Source: Triops longicaudatus | Lineage: Eukaryota; Arthropoda; Branchiopoda; Notostraca; Triopsidae | Direction: 5' to 3' | Assembly: GCA_022885665.1 (NCBI GenBank) | Contig: JAGQDJ010000006.1 | Location: forward strand, 372,001-436,000 | Length of the DNA stretch: 64,000 nucleotides | Part shown: positions 11,411 to 23,549 of the stretch, piece after piece | Layout of the letters: each line of letters starts with the position of its first letter | Numbering within the stretch: position 1 is the stretch's first letter | Program-made: the position numbers and the translations under genes | The notes under the pieces: generated by a model | What the model saw: the letters and a program-made list of their open reading frames with translations, nothing else | The model's database searches: none | What the model was told of the DNA's origin: nothing

Positions 11411-14400
11411 TCATGCTGACGCTCCTGCTCCGGCACCGAGGGATTCGGCACCTCCTCCATTGCTCCCTTCGCCGTCGCCTCCATTGGCACCGCCTACGCT
11501 GCTATTACCGCTGCCACTTCCACTGGCACCGGAACCACCAGCTGAGGCGCTCCCTTCGCCGGACACGGCACTCGGACCACTACTAGCGCCGCCGGCTCTC
11601 ACGTGGGGTGGGATGAGAACAGAATTCAACGCTGGTTGTATTTTCAACTCTATAAAAAGTAAATTCAAACCAATATTAGTCCAATTCAGTGACATTCTTC
11701 CCTCTAATGCAACACCGAAATTCAATACTTTCTTACACACGCCACGCATTACTCCGCATTTACGTCAATTAGCGTCACACAAACCCTCACGTTCATGCAC
11801 AGACGTTTCTATTTGATACTCTCCTTTCCCCCACCTGCAACTGAGTCCTGAAATGTGAACTTACCAGCTTCGGTGAAGTTAAACAAAGGAGGTAATTCCC
11901 GCCCACCGGGCAGTCGGGTGAGAGGGTCCCTTAGTTCGTCGAAGAAGGCATGGGCACAAGCCTCCAGGGGGGAAATACGTGCACTAGGCGTGTACTCCAG
12001 GAGTCGGGACACCAAGTCAATGGCTTCAAGGGGGGTGCGGGCACGGAATACCTGCAAACAGTGGACAAACCAGGTTTCAAACCACGTTGCACGAAAAAGT
12101 TTTGTTAGCAGCTATCGGAGCACAAACAGTTTAAACGTTTTCTTGATAAAAAAAATAAAAATAAATAAAAAATCACGATGCATTAAAAAACGGGGCATAA
12201 ACTAAAAACCGGTCAAAAAGGGTAATGAAATTATTGATTCACGTCACAGCAACTCGTGTCATACATGCCTCGCTAGGTTAGGTACGTTTTGTACTGAATT
12301 CACACAAATTTTGGACGTGTGACTCAAAAAAGGTGAGGCTAGGTAAGGCTTACTATTTTCTCGCTAAAACTAGAGTCGTCCTGTTAGTACAGAGAGAGAA
12401 GAAGGGTCAATAACCACGCCTCTTTCCTCTGTGTACTTACACGAATTTGCTGGTGCCTTTTATCCACTGTAATTTTTTCGAGCATTTGCTGCAAGAAAGT
12501 GCCCAAGTTGTGTCGAATTCGTACGCAATGTGCGGATACACATAAGTTTTCGTTTTACGAATTTGCGTTCGTTCAATGCAAAATGAAACAAGAAACAAAA
12601 GGGCGACAAGAAAAGATGGAAGAGAGAAAACAAAAAGAAAGTCAGTCATTCTGTTGTAAACCTTGGCTCACTACCAAAATTTGCCAAGTGACCCCAAAAC
12701 TTGGGCCCTTTCTTACACTTACAACTGAGAAGAAAAGAGACAGAAATCTTGGAACACAAAAGCCAAACAAAAAAGTCAAAAAAAAATTGTGTCCAAGGAG
12801 AAGTCAACAACACGCAAAAAGAATTTACCTTTTGCCAAGGATGAGCTTTAATTTGAGGGAATTTGAACTCCGTGTAATTGGGGTTCATCTCCCGGATCTG
12901 TTCCCGGGTTGGGGTGCCCAATACTTTGATGATCTCTACAAGTTGATCAACTCCAGAGTCGCCTGGGAAAATTGGCTGTCCTAAGAGAAGTTCGGCCAAA
13001 ACACACCCAGCACTCCATACATCTAAATACAAATAAAGCGAAAAATGTCAACTTAATTTGCTCAGACACTCGCAATTAATTTATTTATACCAATATTTGT
13101 GGTGTAATCGGTGGCGCCAAAAATGAGTTCAGGTGCTCGGTAATAGCGCGAGCAAATATAGGACACGTTAGGCTCGCCTTGTACCAAGTGCTTGGCGCTG
13201 CCGAAATCGCATAACTTTAACACACCAGATTCAGGGTCCAAGAGTAAGTTTTGAGGTTTGATATCTCGATGACAAATGCCTAAAGAGTGAATGTAGGCCA
13301 GACTGCGAAATAACTGGTACATGTACAACTGCAAATAACAGGAAAAACATTGGTGAAAACTCTTTTTTCAAGAAGCATTGCACTTTACCTTAATGAAACT
13401 AATGGGGATTGTTTGCTTGGATTTGCTGTAATGTCGGGCCACTTTGTACACAGTCTCCGGGATAAATTCAAGGACCAAGTTCAGAAAGACTTCATCCTTC
13501 TGTGAAGATAAAACAAATCACATAAATTCGCGTTCTTTGTTAACCACGTGAAATTACTTAAACGTTAATCAACTAATCCTCAAAATAATTACAATAATAA
13601 TAATAATACATGAATAAATAATAAATAAGTGAAAAGCATACAAATTAACTCTCCAAAAATGAGAAAAAAAAACAAATTTTATTCTTCTGAAATATTTTCT
13701 ATCCTTATATATTTTAACGCTTTTAGAATATTTATTTAATTCTCGCAAACACAGACTTGGTAAGGCCAAATAATGTTTTGACATAACATAAAAAAATCAA
13801 TGCTCACTTTCTCTCCGCTTGAATAAAAGAAGTATTTGAGTTTAACAATATTGCAATGCTCCAATCGTCGCATAATCTGAAGTTCACGGTTCTTGAAGCG
13901 TTTGTCTTGCAAAACTTTCTTAATGGCCACCAACTCGCCAGTCTCGCAGAGCTTGGCTTGGTACACAACACCAAAACTGCCATTGCCAATCACCTTGGCG
14001 TCCATGTATGACACTTCCTGTGGCCGATCCGGGCCGGGGCCGGGAGTCGCCACCACCGTCGTAATCTTGTTACCATCTTTACCTGCAAGACATTCAAACA
14101 AGCCACACCAATCATTGCATCACTGTCTCAACTCGGGGAATATTTCGCACAGGTGAGTCGGATTAAGACGTGCCAGTCTTGAAAACACAATTTGATAAAC
14201 CCAGTCTAAAGAGACCCATTTTACAAGCTCTCTATGCTCGTTTCCAAGACAACCACTCTCGCCCCCCAGAAGCTTTTCCCTCAACTTTTAAAACATTTTT
14301 GTTGCTCGCACGGTTTCAATTCCATTTCCCTCCCTTCCTTAAACTCAGGCGAGCCATAAGCCCATTTTCTTACAACTAGCTTAGCTCTTGCTCAATTCAT

Positions 14401-17400
14401 TGCTAGGCATAACCCGACTCTTCCTAGTGCCACCCTATTACCTTCCGTCTCTCCAAATTTCACCAAGCAAACTACGCTAAGCTGCTCATTCTACCCATGT
14501 TTCCTATTGTTCACTAACAACCGCCAACCATCGATTCTTGTCCAAACAGATCTAATCTTCTGCCCTCATTTGCCCAAAAGTCAAACCAAGACTTATACTG
14601 TCTTATCTCTGTTATGCTTTTCAATCTTTCTGTCCCGCTGGATCCTCCGTATTTCTTTGGAAGGGAATTCTGTTTGCACTCGTTGGGATTGCAGTTGCCG
14701 AGTCTAAGCCCTGTTGACCATGAACCTAAATTTAGGCTCACAAGAGAGATAATTCCTCTCTACTCCCTTTTTCCTCCCTCTAACCCCCAGGTTTCGTTTG
14801 CTCGTCGCCACAAACACGCCGTCAACGGGTTGGGAGCTCGCAATGGACATAAACACACGCCCAGCACGAAACGGAGAGACAGAGAGAGAGCGTCAAAAGG
14901 AACCTGCTCCCACGCCAACACCGAAAATTTTCTCTTCGGGGGTACAGAACACGAGCTTCCTCCCCCCTGCAACTGTTTAGACTGCACCGACTAAAAATGA
15001 GGCGTCTTTCGCCCAAAAAGGAGATCTTTACACGGGGAGAGATTTTAGGCTTACAGAGATGGTGTTTGAACTGCTGGTAAAAGCGCTTAATTTTGTCGAA
15101 TCCGTACACGTATTCCAAAGAAGGATCCCAAAGTCGGTCTTTGGCACATATGGGCAGTAAAGGTTCGTTAGAAACCGTGCAATCCTGAGAGGCGACACCA
15201 CCAGTTTCAGAGCCAGTCTCCGGAATGGTCACTAGTGCAGCACTGAGAGGAACCAGTGGTTCAGAGCCAGCCAGCAATCGCTGGGAGGAACGGCAAGACA
15301 CGTGGGCGTTACGCACTCTACGCCTTAGTTCCGATTCCGAGTAACTGTTGTACCTCCCGCGCTCGTAACCAGGCAAGTCGAAGGCTGTTGCTGCTCTCAC
15401 CGACGACGCTGTACCAGCGATAGCACCGGCCGCTTCCTGCACACCGGAAATGGTCGATGGCGTTTTTGCACAGCAGCCCGGTGCCGTTACGGTGTGCCCG
15501 CCTCCAGCACCCGCCAATGGGCATGGCTCCTCTGTCCGTGCTTTTTTCTTGCTCGTGTCGTAGACCTTGAGATGCGCTTTAATTTTCGCAATTTTTTTAC
15601 TCACCCCAGGATGCCTGGGAAGCCAACTTATCTTGCTTTTTGGAGTTGTCCTCGTGAGGATTTTGGTCTCTTGTAACGAATCGATTCCCATTTCTTTTCA
15701 GTTCTTTTCCCCGGACTCAGCTTTTTTTAATGCCCGCTAACGATCGCGGCAGTTTCAATTGTTCCCTCGCGTCACGGACGCGAAGAAATCCATAATAGAT
15801 ATGTCCAATCAAGGAACCAAGCTGGGCTTTCTTTCTTTTCTCTATCGTTTTTTTTTCTAATTTTCTTCAGTTGGAAGAGTCTATTGCTAAACAATGCATA
15901 TACGACGCCCCCCAAGTAGTATGTAGCAACACTTGTGAGAAAAACCCTAGTCAAAGTTCGAGCTCCGAACTCGTTCCCACTCAACAGCCAACTGAAACTG
16001 GAGACCGAGCCTCCTCTCTCATTCTCTGTTTCTCTTTAAGCCACGACCTCTCGACTCTTTTTCAAGTAGCTCATTTACATGAACTAATATCATCTCACTA
16101 GTGCTCCCGTACAGAGCAACCCCATCTAAACGGTAGATTTTATTTCCTTTTTCATTCCTTTCGCGCTGCCAAACTCCAAGAATTCTTGCTAAAATCCCCC
16201 TCGTAGAAAAGTTAAAAACATCGTGTGACTGCACGTGATCATGCAGTGCTTCACACTGGGGAGGTGTGTCACACTCAAAAAAGCGTCCAAACCGCCATTC
16301 CCCCACATTTGCAATTTCCTCAACTCCCTGCCAATAAATCTCCCGCCCGTATATTGACGTAATCTCATCAACCGCAAAATCTCCAGAACAATGCAAAGAA
16401 ACGGTTCTTCTTATGACGTCCAGAGCAGTCAAACTTGTGCCAAAGACCCCCCAATAGAACAAATCCTGGGAGGACGAAAAACTACCAGAACGCAAAAAAG
16501 CCAGCAAATGACTAAACCAGCGAACTTACTTGTGCTTCGCAACACGTGTTCCCCCGCGATATTTCTGGGCTAATATAGCTTTAATCCTCGACTACATAAG
16601 TGACTCGAGCTCTCGTATACAACCTTTCCATTTTTTTATACTATGCATAAACGATCTTTCAAATTTCCCTGGGGAGACGTTGACTACCCCGCGCAATTTA
16701 ATGAACACAATATTCCTACGACCATAACCCTACTATGTACCATTTTAATCCCACGGGTCCCGGTTCAAGTTTCAGACTCTTCCAAAATGTGTTACCCCCC
16801 AATAAAAAGAAAAAAAAAAAAGAAGAAAAATGTTACGCCAAGTCACTCGAAGGTTAATTATAGCTCTACAGGCCGTGGGCTGTTAGCCATGTAGGCCATA
16901 CGGTTTCATTAAGCTGACAGAACGGCAAAAATTTAAAACAAGAATCTTGATCCCAACAAAACTCTAAACGAACCCCTCAGGGCTCATCCATGCAAAAACG
17001 TACGCGGAAAAACTCAGCTCTCCCTACCTTTATATAACCACTCGGTTTCCGAAAATAGTTTTTGGCTACACAAGCACCACCTAGTGGATCTATTCTATAC
17101 CGCAACGCTGATCTGGATTCTCCGGCCACTGCACTGCAGACCTGGGGTAACCTGTCCTCGTGGCCTACTGCGTCAAGAGAAAGTCCGAGCCACGCAGTGA
17201 CGCTTAATGTTTTTCTAAATTACACGCCATCATTTTCTACGACCAGCCACGCTAAAAATACCCTCTCATACTGTAAGCCTCAACACGAATCGAAAAGAAA
17301 ACGCGACAACACGCCAAAAACTGATTCTCCATCACAAAAAAAAAACGCTTCCAGCTAACCATTTTATTCTTTCCATCATCTACCTACCACGTTGCACTTA

Positions 17401-20298
17401 GTTCATAGATCGCCGACGGCAGCAATCGGATAACAAGATTGTTCCCATTTCCCTTTTCCGAAACATCTTTTCCTACCCTTTGCATTTAAAAGCCCGTGAA
17501 ATAAGAAGACAGGGTGGCAAATGTTCTCTCAGCCGGGAACACATTTCCCAATGAGTCATATCCCGCCTCAAATTGACATTTTCAACGACATTAAGCCCTG
17601 CGGAAATTTTCTACGATGAAATTTAAGATAGACTGAAGTCTCAGGTCTGGCGTAAGTTTCGGGTCATCAAGGAACAATCTTTGTGCCCGGGGTGTGGCAC
17701 CTGACCCTCGACCTGCCCTCCACATGCCCCCGTTTGCAGCAGGGGATACCCCACCACCCCCAACCCTTATCCCTCACGGTTTCTTCTCTAGCCTCCTTGG
17801 ACTCGTGCCTCACTCCCAATCAATAATCGATCCAGGTAGAATACGGCTCTCCAGCGAAACCCATGCAACTCAACCCACCCAGGCAACCTGAGAAGAATAC
17901 TACATGAGAGCCCTAGGTCCTTTCCCTTTTTTCGTTCTCCAAGTGAGGTGGAAGTTTGGCGCCTCATAAATGTGGTTCTATCCAACTTGCAATGGTGTGC
18001 GAGCCGAAAGAAAGAAAAATCAATGCTTCATTTGCGTGGTATACCAGGATTAAGATCCTGGTATACCAGGATCGAGATTCTTTTCGCAAGCCCCGCCAAC
18101 ACAATCACAAAGGAAGCCCTGGCAATACTAACAAGTTAGGGACACCAATCAAAAATTGGGTGCCGTATAAGGCATCTGCTCAAAATAGTTATTTTAGGAA
18201 ACCTAGGTTCATAAACAACTCTAGACCTTTTTAACGTGGGTTAGCTGCGAGAAAGCTTATGCTTCACACAATTCGTATTTCTGTGTTGAGCTCCTTCCTA
18301 TAAAATACTACAATTAATAATTTTACAGTAAAATAATACTAGATAGTAATACCCATTTTCGCTATAACTCTTTATGACAGCTATTGTCAATGAGTGAAAG
18401 GAGCCTGTTGCATAATGTCCACAAGGGCAATTTATACAGCAAACTCCGGATATACCGAAGTGTCTAATAAATGCTTTAAAAAGGTATTTTCTCTAGCTTA
18501 ACAAACGTAAATGACACAACGATGAAAATGACGCTTGGACGAACACTAATCGCCTAGGTGAGCTTGTTTAGGCACAAACGAAGGCTTTTGTTTTCAGTTC
18601 GCCGTTCTAATCGAAGTTTAACCCCTTTCGTTCGACATATGCGATTTGTCCGGATTCAGAAGGTGGTTTCCCGTTGCTGTTTCAGTTTTTACCCCCAATC
18701 ATGGTTGGGGGCGTGCAATCGGCTTGTATCCGAGGGGCCTCTCCTTGTCGGTTCTTTGTGATAAGCGCTAACTTGGACGGAGAGAAAGACACTTGGAAGA
18801 CGGAAGGAGTCGGTCAACGCAAGACTGCGAAAGCCAACAGGCAACAAAGCTCGTCTTCACTGAGATCGATATCTTTATGCATAATCAAACACGTCGAACG
18901 TCCAAAGAAGGAACACTGCCTCGCTCACCAAAAAGAATCTTTTGCTAGTTAGACGCATTTTTTCTAAGTTGAGCCATTTTTACCACAATGGGGTAAACTA
19001 TCAAGTTCTTATTTGGCTATATAAAAATTTATAAGAAACTCGAACTTTTAACCTTTATAAAAAGTCAAACCGAAAAGGATCCTTTATAACTCGACTAAAA
19101 TCTGCTGATACAAGGAAAAGTTGTCGAAGTTTCTGAGAAGGGAGCTTGCAGTCGAGGAACTGCTGTTCATTTCAATTACAAGAAGTCCTTGGTCAAAGTC
19201 AGACAATTAATAGGTCCCAACACGCAAGGGATTCCTGCGAATGGGAAAGATCAAACGACAAGCTACCGCCAGTTTTTTAGGAAAACGAAACTTGACACAC
19301 GCATTTGTAGATTTTGAGTTTTCAAAGTACTCTAGTTTAATTGGTTTGCGTTTTGAAAGGAGCAATGTGAGGATCAATAATTTCCGAAGCAACACAAGCT
19401 CATTTGAGCAGGTCGTGCTTAAACCCTATGACGTCATCACAGCGCTCAATACACCTGACCTGAAGACGGAGAGAACCTGAAGAGCGACTTTTCCTAGAAT
19501 TTTTGAGAATTGGTACCGACTGGGAGACAAGCGTGCTCTGATTTCGCGAAATTACCCACACTGATCCGCGCAGTTTTGCTGCCTCGAATTAAGCAGGGCA
19601 GTTGGGGCGAGGAGAGGAAACCAATGGTTGTGAATGAAAGACTTTCTTCTTCACACTAGTAAAAAAGAAAGACGACTCTTCAGCGCTGGGTTTCGGTTTC
19701 AAAGACTGGAAAATATAATCGGCAACATTAAAGAGTAATAGAATGTTAGTTTCTTTTGGAAGAATGGAGGCTAGTTAATAATCACCCATGTCCCAATTTT
19801 GCAAAGAGATACCACGTATCCATGTTCCTCTTTCTGCAGATTTCACACACGAAAAGTTGGTTTTAAGCGTAACAAAGAGCCAATTCCTTGCAAAAGACTG
19901 AAGCCAATGTAACAGTAGAGGCCGCTTTTAAGCTTTTTATGACGAAAGCTCGCGATCTGTGGTAGACCATGTCGGTTGCAGCAGCTCAGATTACTAATTT
20001 ACTCCTAAAAGATGCGTTCTCGGTTCAGGGTGATAGGGTTCCGACATGAATTAAGTTGGCTTTGAGGAACATGGATACGGCAGCTTCTTTCTGGTTGCTA
20101 GGTGGTTACTAAGGCAAAAATACACAAAGGGATTACTAATCGAACACTAAATGCATCTCGTGAGCCTTGTTTGGGAAGTCTCTGAGCATCTTTCCAAGTT
20201 TTCACAAACTTACTACTAATCTTCATTCCTCCAAAAGGCGGATTCAAAGCCGATTTGGCACCTTCAGCAAACGAAGTTGTCCTAGGTCTTCCGCTCAT
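11411..20298 (-). CDS. GSK3B/sgg: Glycogen synthase kinase 3 (shaggy), canonical isoform
   Basis: Minus-strand exons: 20298-20214, 14082-13808, 13499-13389, 13328-13091, 13022-12829, 12051-11865, 11649-11411 (442 aa; human beta 420). Ser/Thr kinase of Wnt, insulin and glycogen signalling. The first exon encodes RPRTTSFAE, the Akt-type inhibitory Ser9 site. The kinase domain shows GNGSFG, the ATP lysine in VAIKKVLQ, the primed-substrate arginine in DKRFKNRE, catalytic HRDIKPQN, DFGSAK, the activation-loop tyrosine in SYICSRYYRAPE, and SRLLEYTPSARISPLEAC. LIPPHVR follows, then a Gly/Ser/Ala-rich tail of about 65 residues unlike the human tail. Intron 1 is 6.1 kb and contains an alternative first coding exon joining exon 2 in the same phase. 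Confidence 0.96.
15055..15691 (-). CDS. GSK3B/sgg: GSK3 alternative first coding exon (long N-terminal isoform)
   Basis: Inside GSK3 intron 1, same strand. An ATG at 15691 opens 212 codons ending in phase 1 at a strong donor (GTAAGC at 15054). Joining the acceptor at 14083 makes FKHHLC then KDGNKITT, in frame with the kinase, for a protein of 626 aa. The exon lacks the Ser9 motif. Its N-terminus is lysine-rich (residues 16-55), followed by an Ala/Gly/Ser-rich region and an Arg-rich SESELRRR segment; I recognise no domain. An inverted CCAAT (ATTGG on the gene strand) lies about 110-120 bp upstream, at 15806-15812. Drosophila sgg also makes long isoforms with unrelated N-termini from alternative starts, so the arrangement has precedent. 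Transcription is inferred, not seen. Confidence 0.65.
18038..18067. repeat. Perfect 13-bp inverted repeat with 4-bp loop
   Basis: Arms GGTATACCAGGAT (18038-18050) and ATCCTGGTATACC (18055-18067) are exact reverse complements around a TAAG loop. The right arm is followed by AGGAT, so GGTATACCAGGAT also recurs directly. It lies in GSK3 intron 1 and would fold as a hairpin in RNA or act as a palindromic DNA site. Function unknown. Confidence 0.8.
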
Positions 20299-23200
20299 CT
20301 TTTACCAAAACAAATAAGTAGATCAGTTTCTGCAAAGGAGGGCCACTATGACATTGTAATTGGCTCCTTTCCGTTGACAGGCTCATGAGCGTAGGCTAAT
20401 TCGATTGAAGACCACCACGGGTTAACTCTGGAGCAAATAAAGAGCCAAGATGCAATTTTTTTTATCGAATCACACGTCGTATTCCCAGTATACGCTACTT
20501 CGAATGTAAATTGGTTTGTCAGTGTTTGAAGAGTGATGCAAAAGTTAGCATGAAAGCCACGCACGTCTACCAAGAAACTTGTCACACTTGAAGTTTTTTA
20601 GGCCTGGGCGAACCTAGACCTACCCCTCCTATACCAATATGGCTTGACTAGCACCACTTATTCACACAGGTCACTACGCATACATACATCACTGCAGTTC
20701 TCCATTTGAAATTCACTCCAAGAAAACCACAAGAACGTATCTAATTTTCGCTGTACAGCCTACCTTAGTCCACACTCGCAACGCTAGCTACGGCCTCCTG
20801 TACAGGACACTTGACTTGCAGTTTAGCAGAGCGTAGTGGCTTTGACCAATCGCAGACGAGCTTACAAACGGATCATGGCCTTTCTATGACGACAGAGACG
20901 GAGTGTATGTCTCGACTAACAGCTCATAGATGGCAGATCCTCACGGAAAAGAACTAATTTTAAATTGTCATATGGGAGTAAGGACATTCCCTTGGCAAAT
21001 AAACAATTTTCTCTTCCTGTGTACCAAGCTTCGTGTTTGTATTTGCTAGTCACTTGTGAGAAATAAAAATTCTTGTGGGTAATAAAGAATTGTTTCGTTT
21101 CGTTATGCATGGTAAGCTACAGTTACACATTTGTCGCACATCTGGTGATCACTTGTGCGCTGTTTTCTGGCTTAACGCTGGTTTCTATCGGCTCTGCTTT
21201 CTGTCTTAGGTTTTGAATTGCGCTTGAATTAGTTGCTTCTGTTTGCACAAAAGTTGTTGAGATCAGCTATACAAGAGAACGTTAGTATGGAGTACGTTTC
21301 GGTCCTCTGGTTTGTTACTTATTTGAATGTAAGTGGGTATCTTTACTCAGGTAGATTTTTTAAGATTTTTAAAAAGAACGTTATAAGGTATCTAGGGCTA
21401 TTCATACCTTGAAATGGATCGTACGTATGTCCGTGGTAATTTTGTCGATAGTGTATCTATGAAAGATTGTGGGTACTGGGATTTTTTTAATTATTTTTTT
21501 AATGGAATGAACGTGGAATCTCCTAGGAATCTTTTATTTTAAGAAAAAAATCAAGTGAACCTGATTTTGAGCATTTTTGGGTGTTAAGAATATCTGAGCC
21601 TATTCGTACATATATAGAACAAAGGTCACATATAACAGGTCAGTTTTCGAGGACTGACAGCAGTTGAACTGCAGGTAATGGGGAATACAAAATAGCAAAA
21701 GCTCAGTAAATAAGTTGCGAAGAAGCATTCGTGAGAAAAGATCAAAGATGACAGGAAAAAATAATCTCACCACTGATTTCGCCAATTGCCCAGTAGAAAG
21801 GGTTCTTTGGTTTCACTGTCATTAGTTATCTTAAGTTCACAAATTTTATCTGAGGAGTTTGTTTTAAAAATATGTATGTACAAAATGTCATACGTTAAAA
21901 ACTTGAGACGTCAGGACTATGTAACCATTGTATGCGGAGAATAAAACAATGCTAAAGTACAAATATGATAAAACGCTTTATATAAAGAGAAAGAAAAGAC
22001 TATGGTAAAGTATTTGGTAAAAAAATAGAGTTAGAAACAGCAGGCTTGAGTCAAAGCTCTTTATTTGCGAAAAAATAACCCATATTCGTGATCTTAGTGG
22101 TAAAAAAAATCCATCCGTTCGATGGAAAACTGTCTTGATATGATCTATGCGTAGTTTTTAAAGTACTACTTTCGTCGTACGATTAATCGAAGCAAAGAGA
22201 CATGCTTCTAGAGAAAAATTCAGATACGATAATTTGTTTAACTCAAGTAGTTTAACAAATACGAGAATTGTATCGGAGCACTGATATGATAGCCTTCAGC
22301 AGTAAGTTTTGAAGTACGGTGTCTCTTTTGCGTACATGGTTTAACCTGTTGTAAGTCTAACCTCACACCCTTACGACAGAAAGGTTTACATTACTTTTGT
22401 GAAAAATCTGCGCAAGTTTGGAGTAAAACAAGTGTCACTTTTCAGAACGTTATAAAAAGTAATTATTTATCGAAATAATTTATAACAAAATACGTAAATC
22501 TACTTGGCTCTGTACGCCATTTTTAAAAGATTATTTTAGTTGGTAGATGACACGTTGCCAATAAATTCTGACCAAAGTTTGTGGTTTGGAAAAAAATACC
22601 GGCGATTTCTTACTATCATTAGAACGCTTAGAGAGAATGCGTTGGGTATAAAGATGTGATCCTTAAAAATCCAGTCAATATTCTTGTTAATAACTAAACG
22701 TGTACAAGAACTGTGCTGCGGAGTGGGAGAACACTCAATTCCACCTTTTGCCAATATAAGAACATTGCTGTTATTCCTTGTAAACACACCATACAATGTA
22801 AAAAGAAAGAGAAAGAATGAAAAGGTCGTATTACTCAATTTTACTGAATCTCGGGCAACAATTAACAAAATTAATAAATCGTGCATGCTACAGGTTTCTC
22901 ACTGTGTGGAATTATTTCAGAATTACTAGTTTCAGAGTGAGTGGACATTTTATTGGCATCCAGCGAACACCTGCGTAATTATTCCGAATTTTCGTTTTCA
23001 GGGGATAAAGAAAGGCGGCTACCTATAACGAAACGAGTCTGACAGTCGCTCGGTATTCTAACAGCGAACGAGTTCGCGGATACACAAGTTTAAGGTAAAC
23101 CAAATGTAGGTGTGCGCTGAATTTATGTAACTAAGCTATCGCTTGAACCTATCGGTTATCGCTAACAGAACAAGCCAAAAAAAAAGCCATTTGTCAAGTA

Positions 23201-23549
23201 GTTTGATTAAGATTATAACATTCTCCCTGTCGTTTTATTTACTGTCTCATCTATCGTGCGACGTCAGTTGCTAACGTGGATCAGTTGGGGAGTGATCCAC
23301 TTGCTAATACCGCACCCGAACGTTTTGGAGTAAATTTTCTTAAAATGCGCTTGTGTTTGGCGTTTACGTTCTTCTGTTTCTCTTCTTTACCTTGGGTAGG
23401 TCAATTAACTTTTATTAACTTTATCTTAAGATAGTCACCGATAGAAGATTTCTTGTCTCAAGCGAAGTGTGTACAGTTACGCAACATTAATTACCAGTTA
23501 ATAAACAATTTAGGTCGTGGATACCATTTAATAGAAAAAGTAGGCGAAA
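20299..23549. other. Divergent intergenic region GSK3 / GLB1-B
   Basis: 3.25 kb between the canonical GSK3 start (minus) and the GLB1-B start (plus). I find no coding exon with motif support. It should contain both promoters and possibly non-coding 5' exons. It is AT-rich from about 21300 to 22550. Confidence 0.5.

Larger units (their letters stand above)
14083..20213 (-). other. GSK3 intron 1 (6.1 kb)
   Basis: Apart from the alternative coding exon at 15055-15691 I see no gene. It holds a 13-bp-arm palindrome at 18038-18067, one full CRE 8-mer at 19429-19436 and many short random open frames. Its size relative to the usual 50-100 bp introns of this locus suggests regulatory content and at least one internal promoter. 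Confidence 0.6.

Noticed and set aside
11460..11816. Pro/Leu-rich plus-strand open frame
   Set aside because: It is the antisense shadow of the Gly/Ser/Ala-rich GSK3 C-terminal exon.
16019..16507. 162-codon open frame on the minus strand in GSK3 intron 1
   Set aside because: It begins at TTG, not ATG, matches no domain I know, and no phase-consistent splice to GSK3 exon 2 or exon 1b was found.
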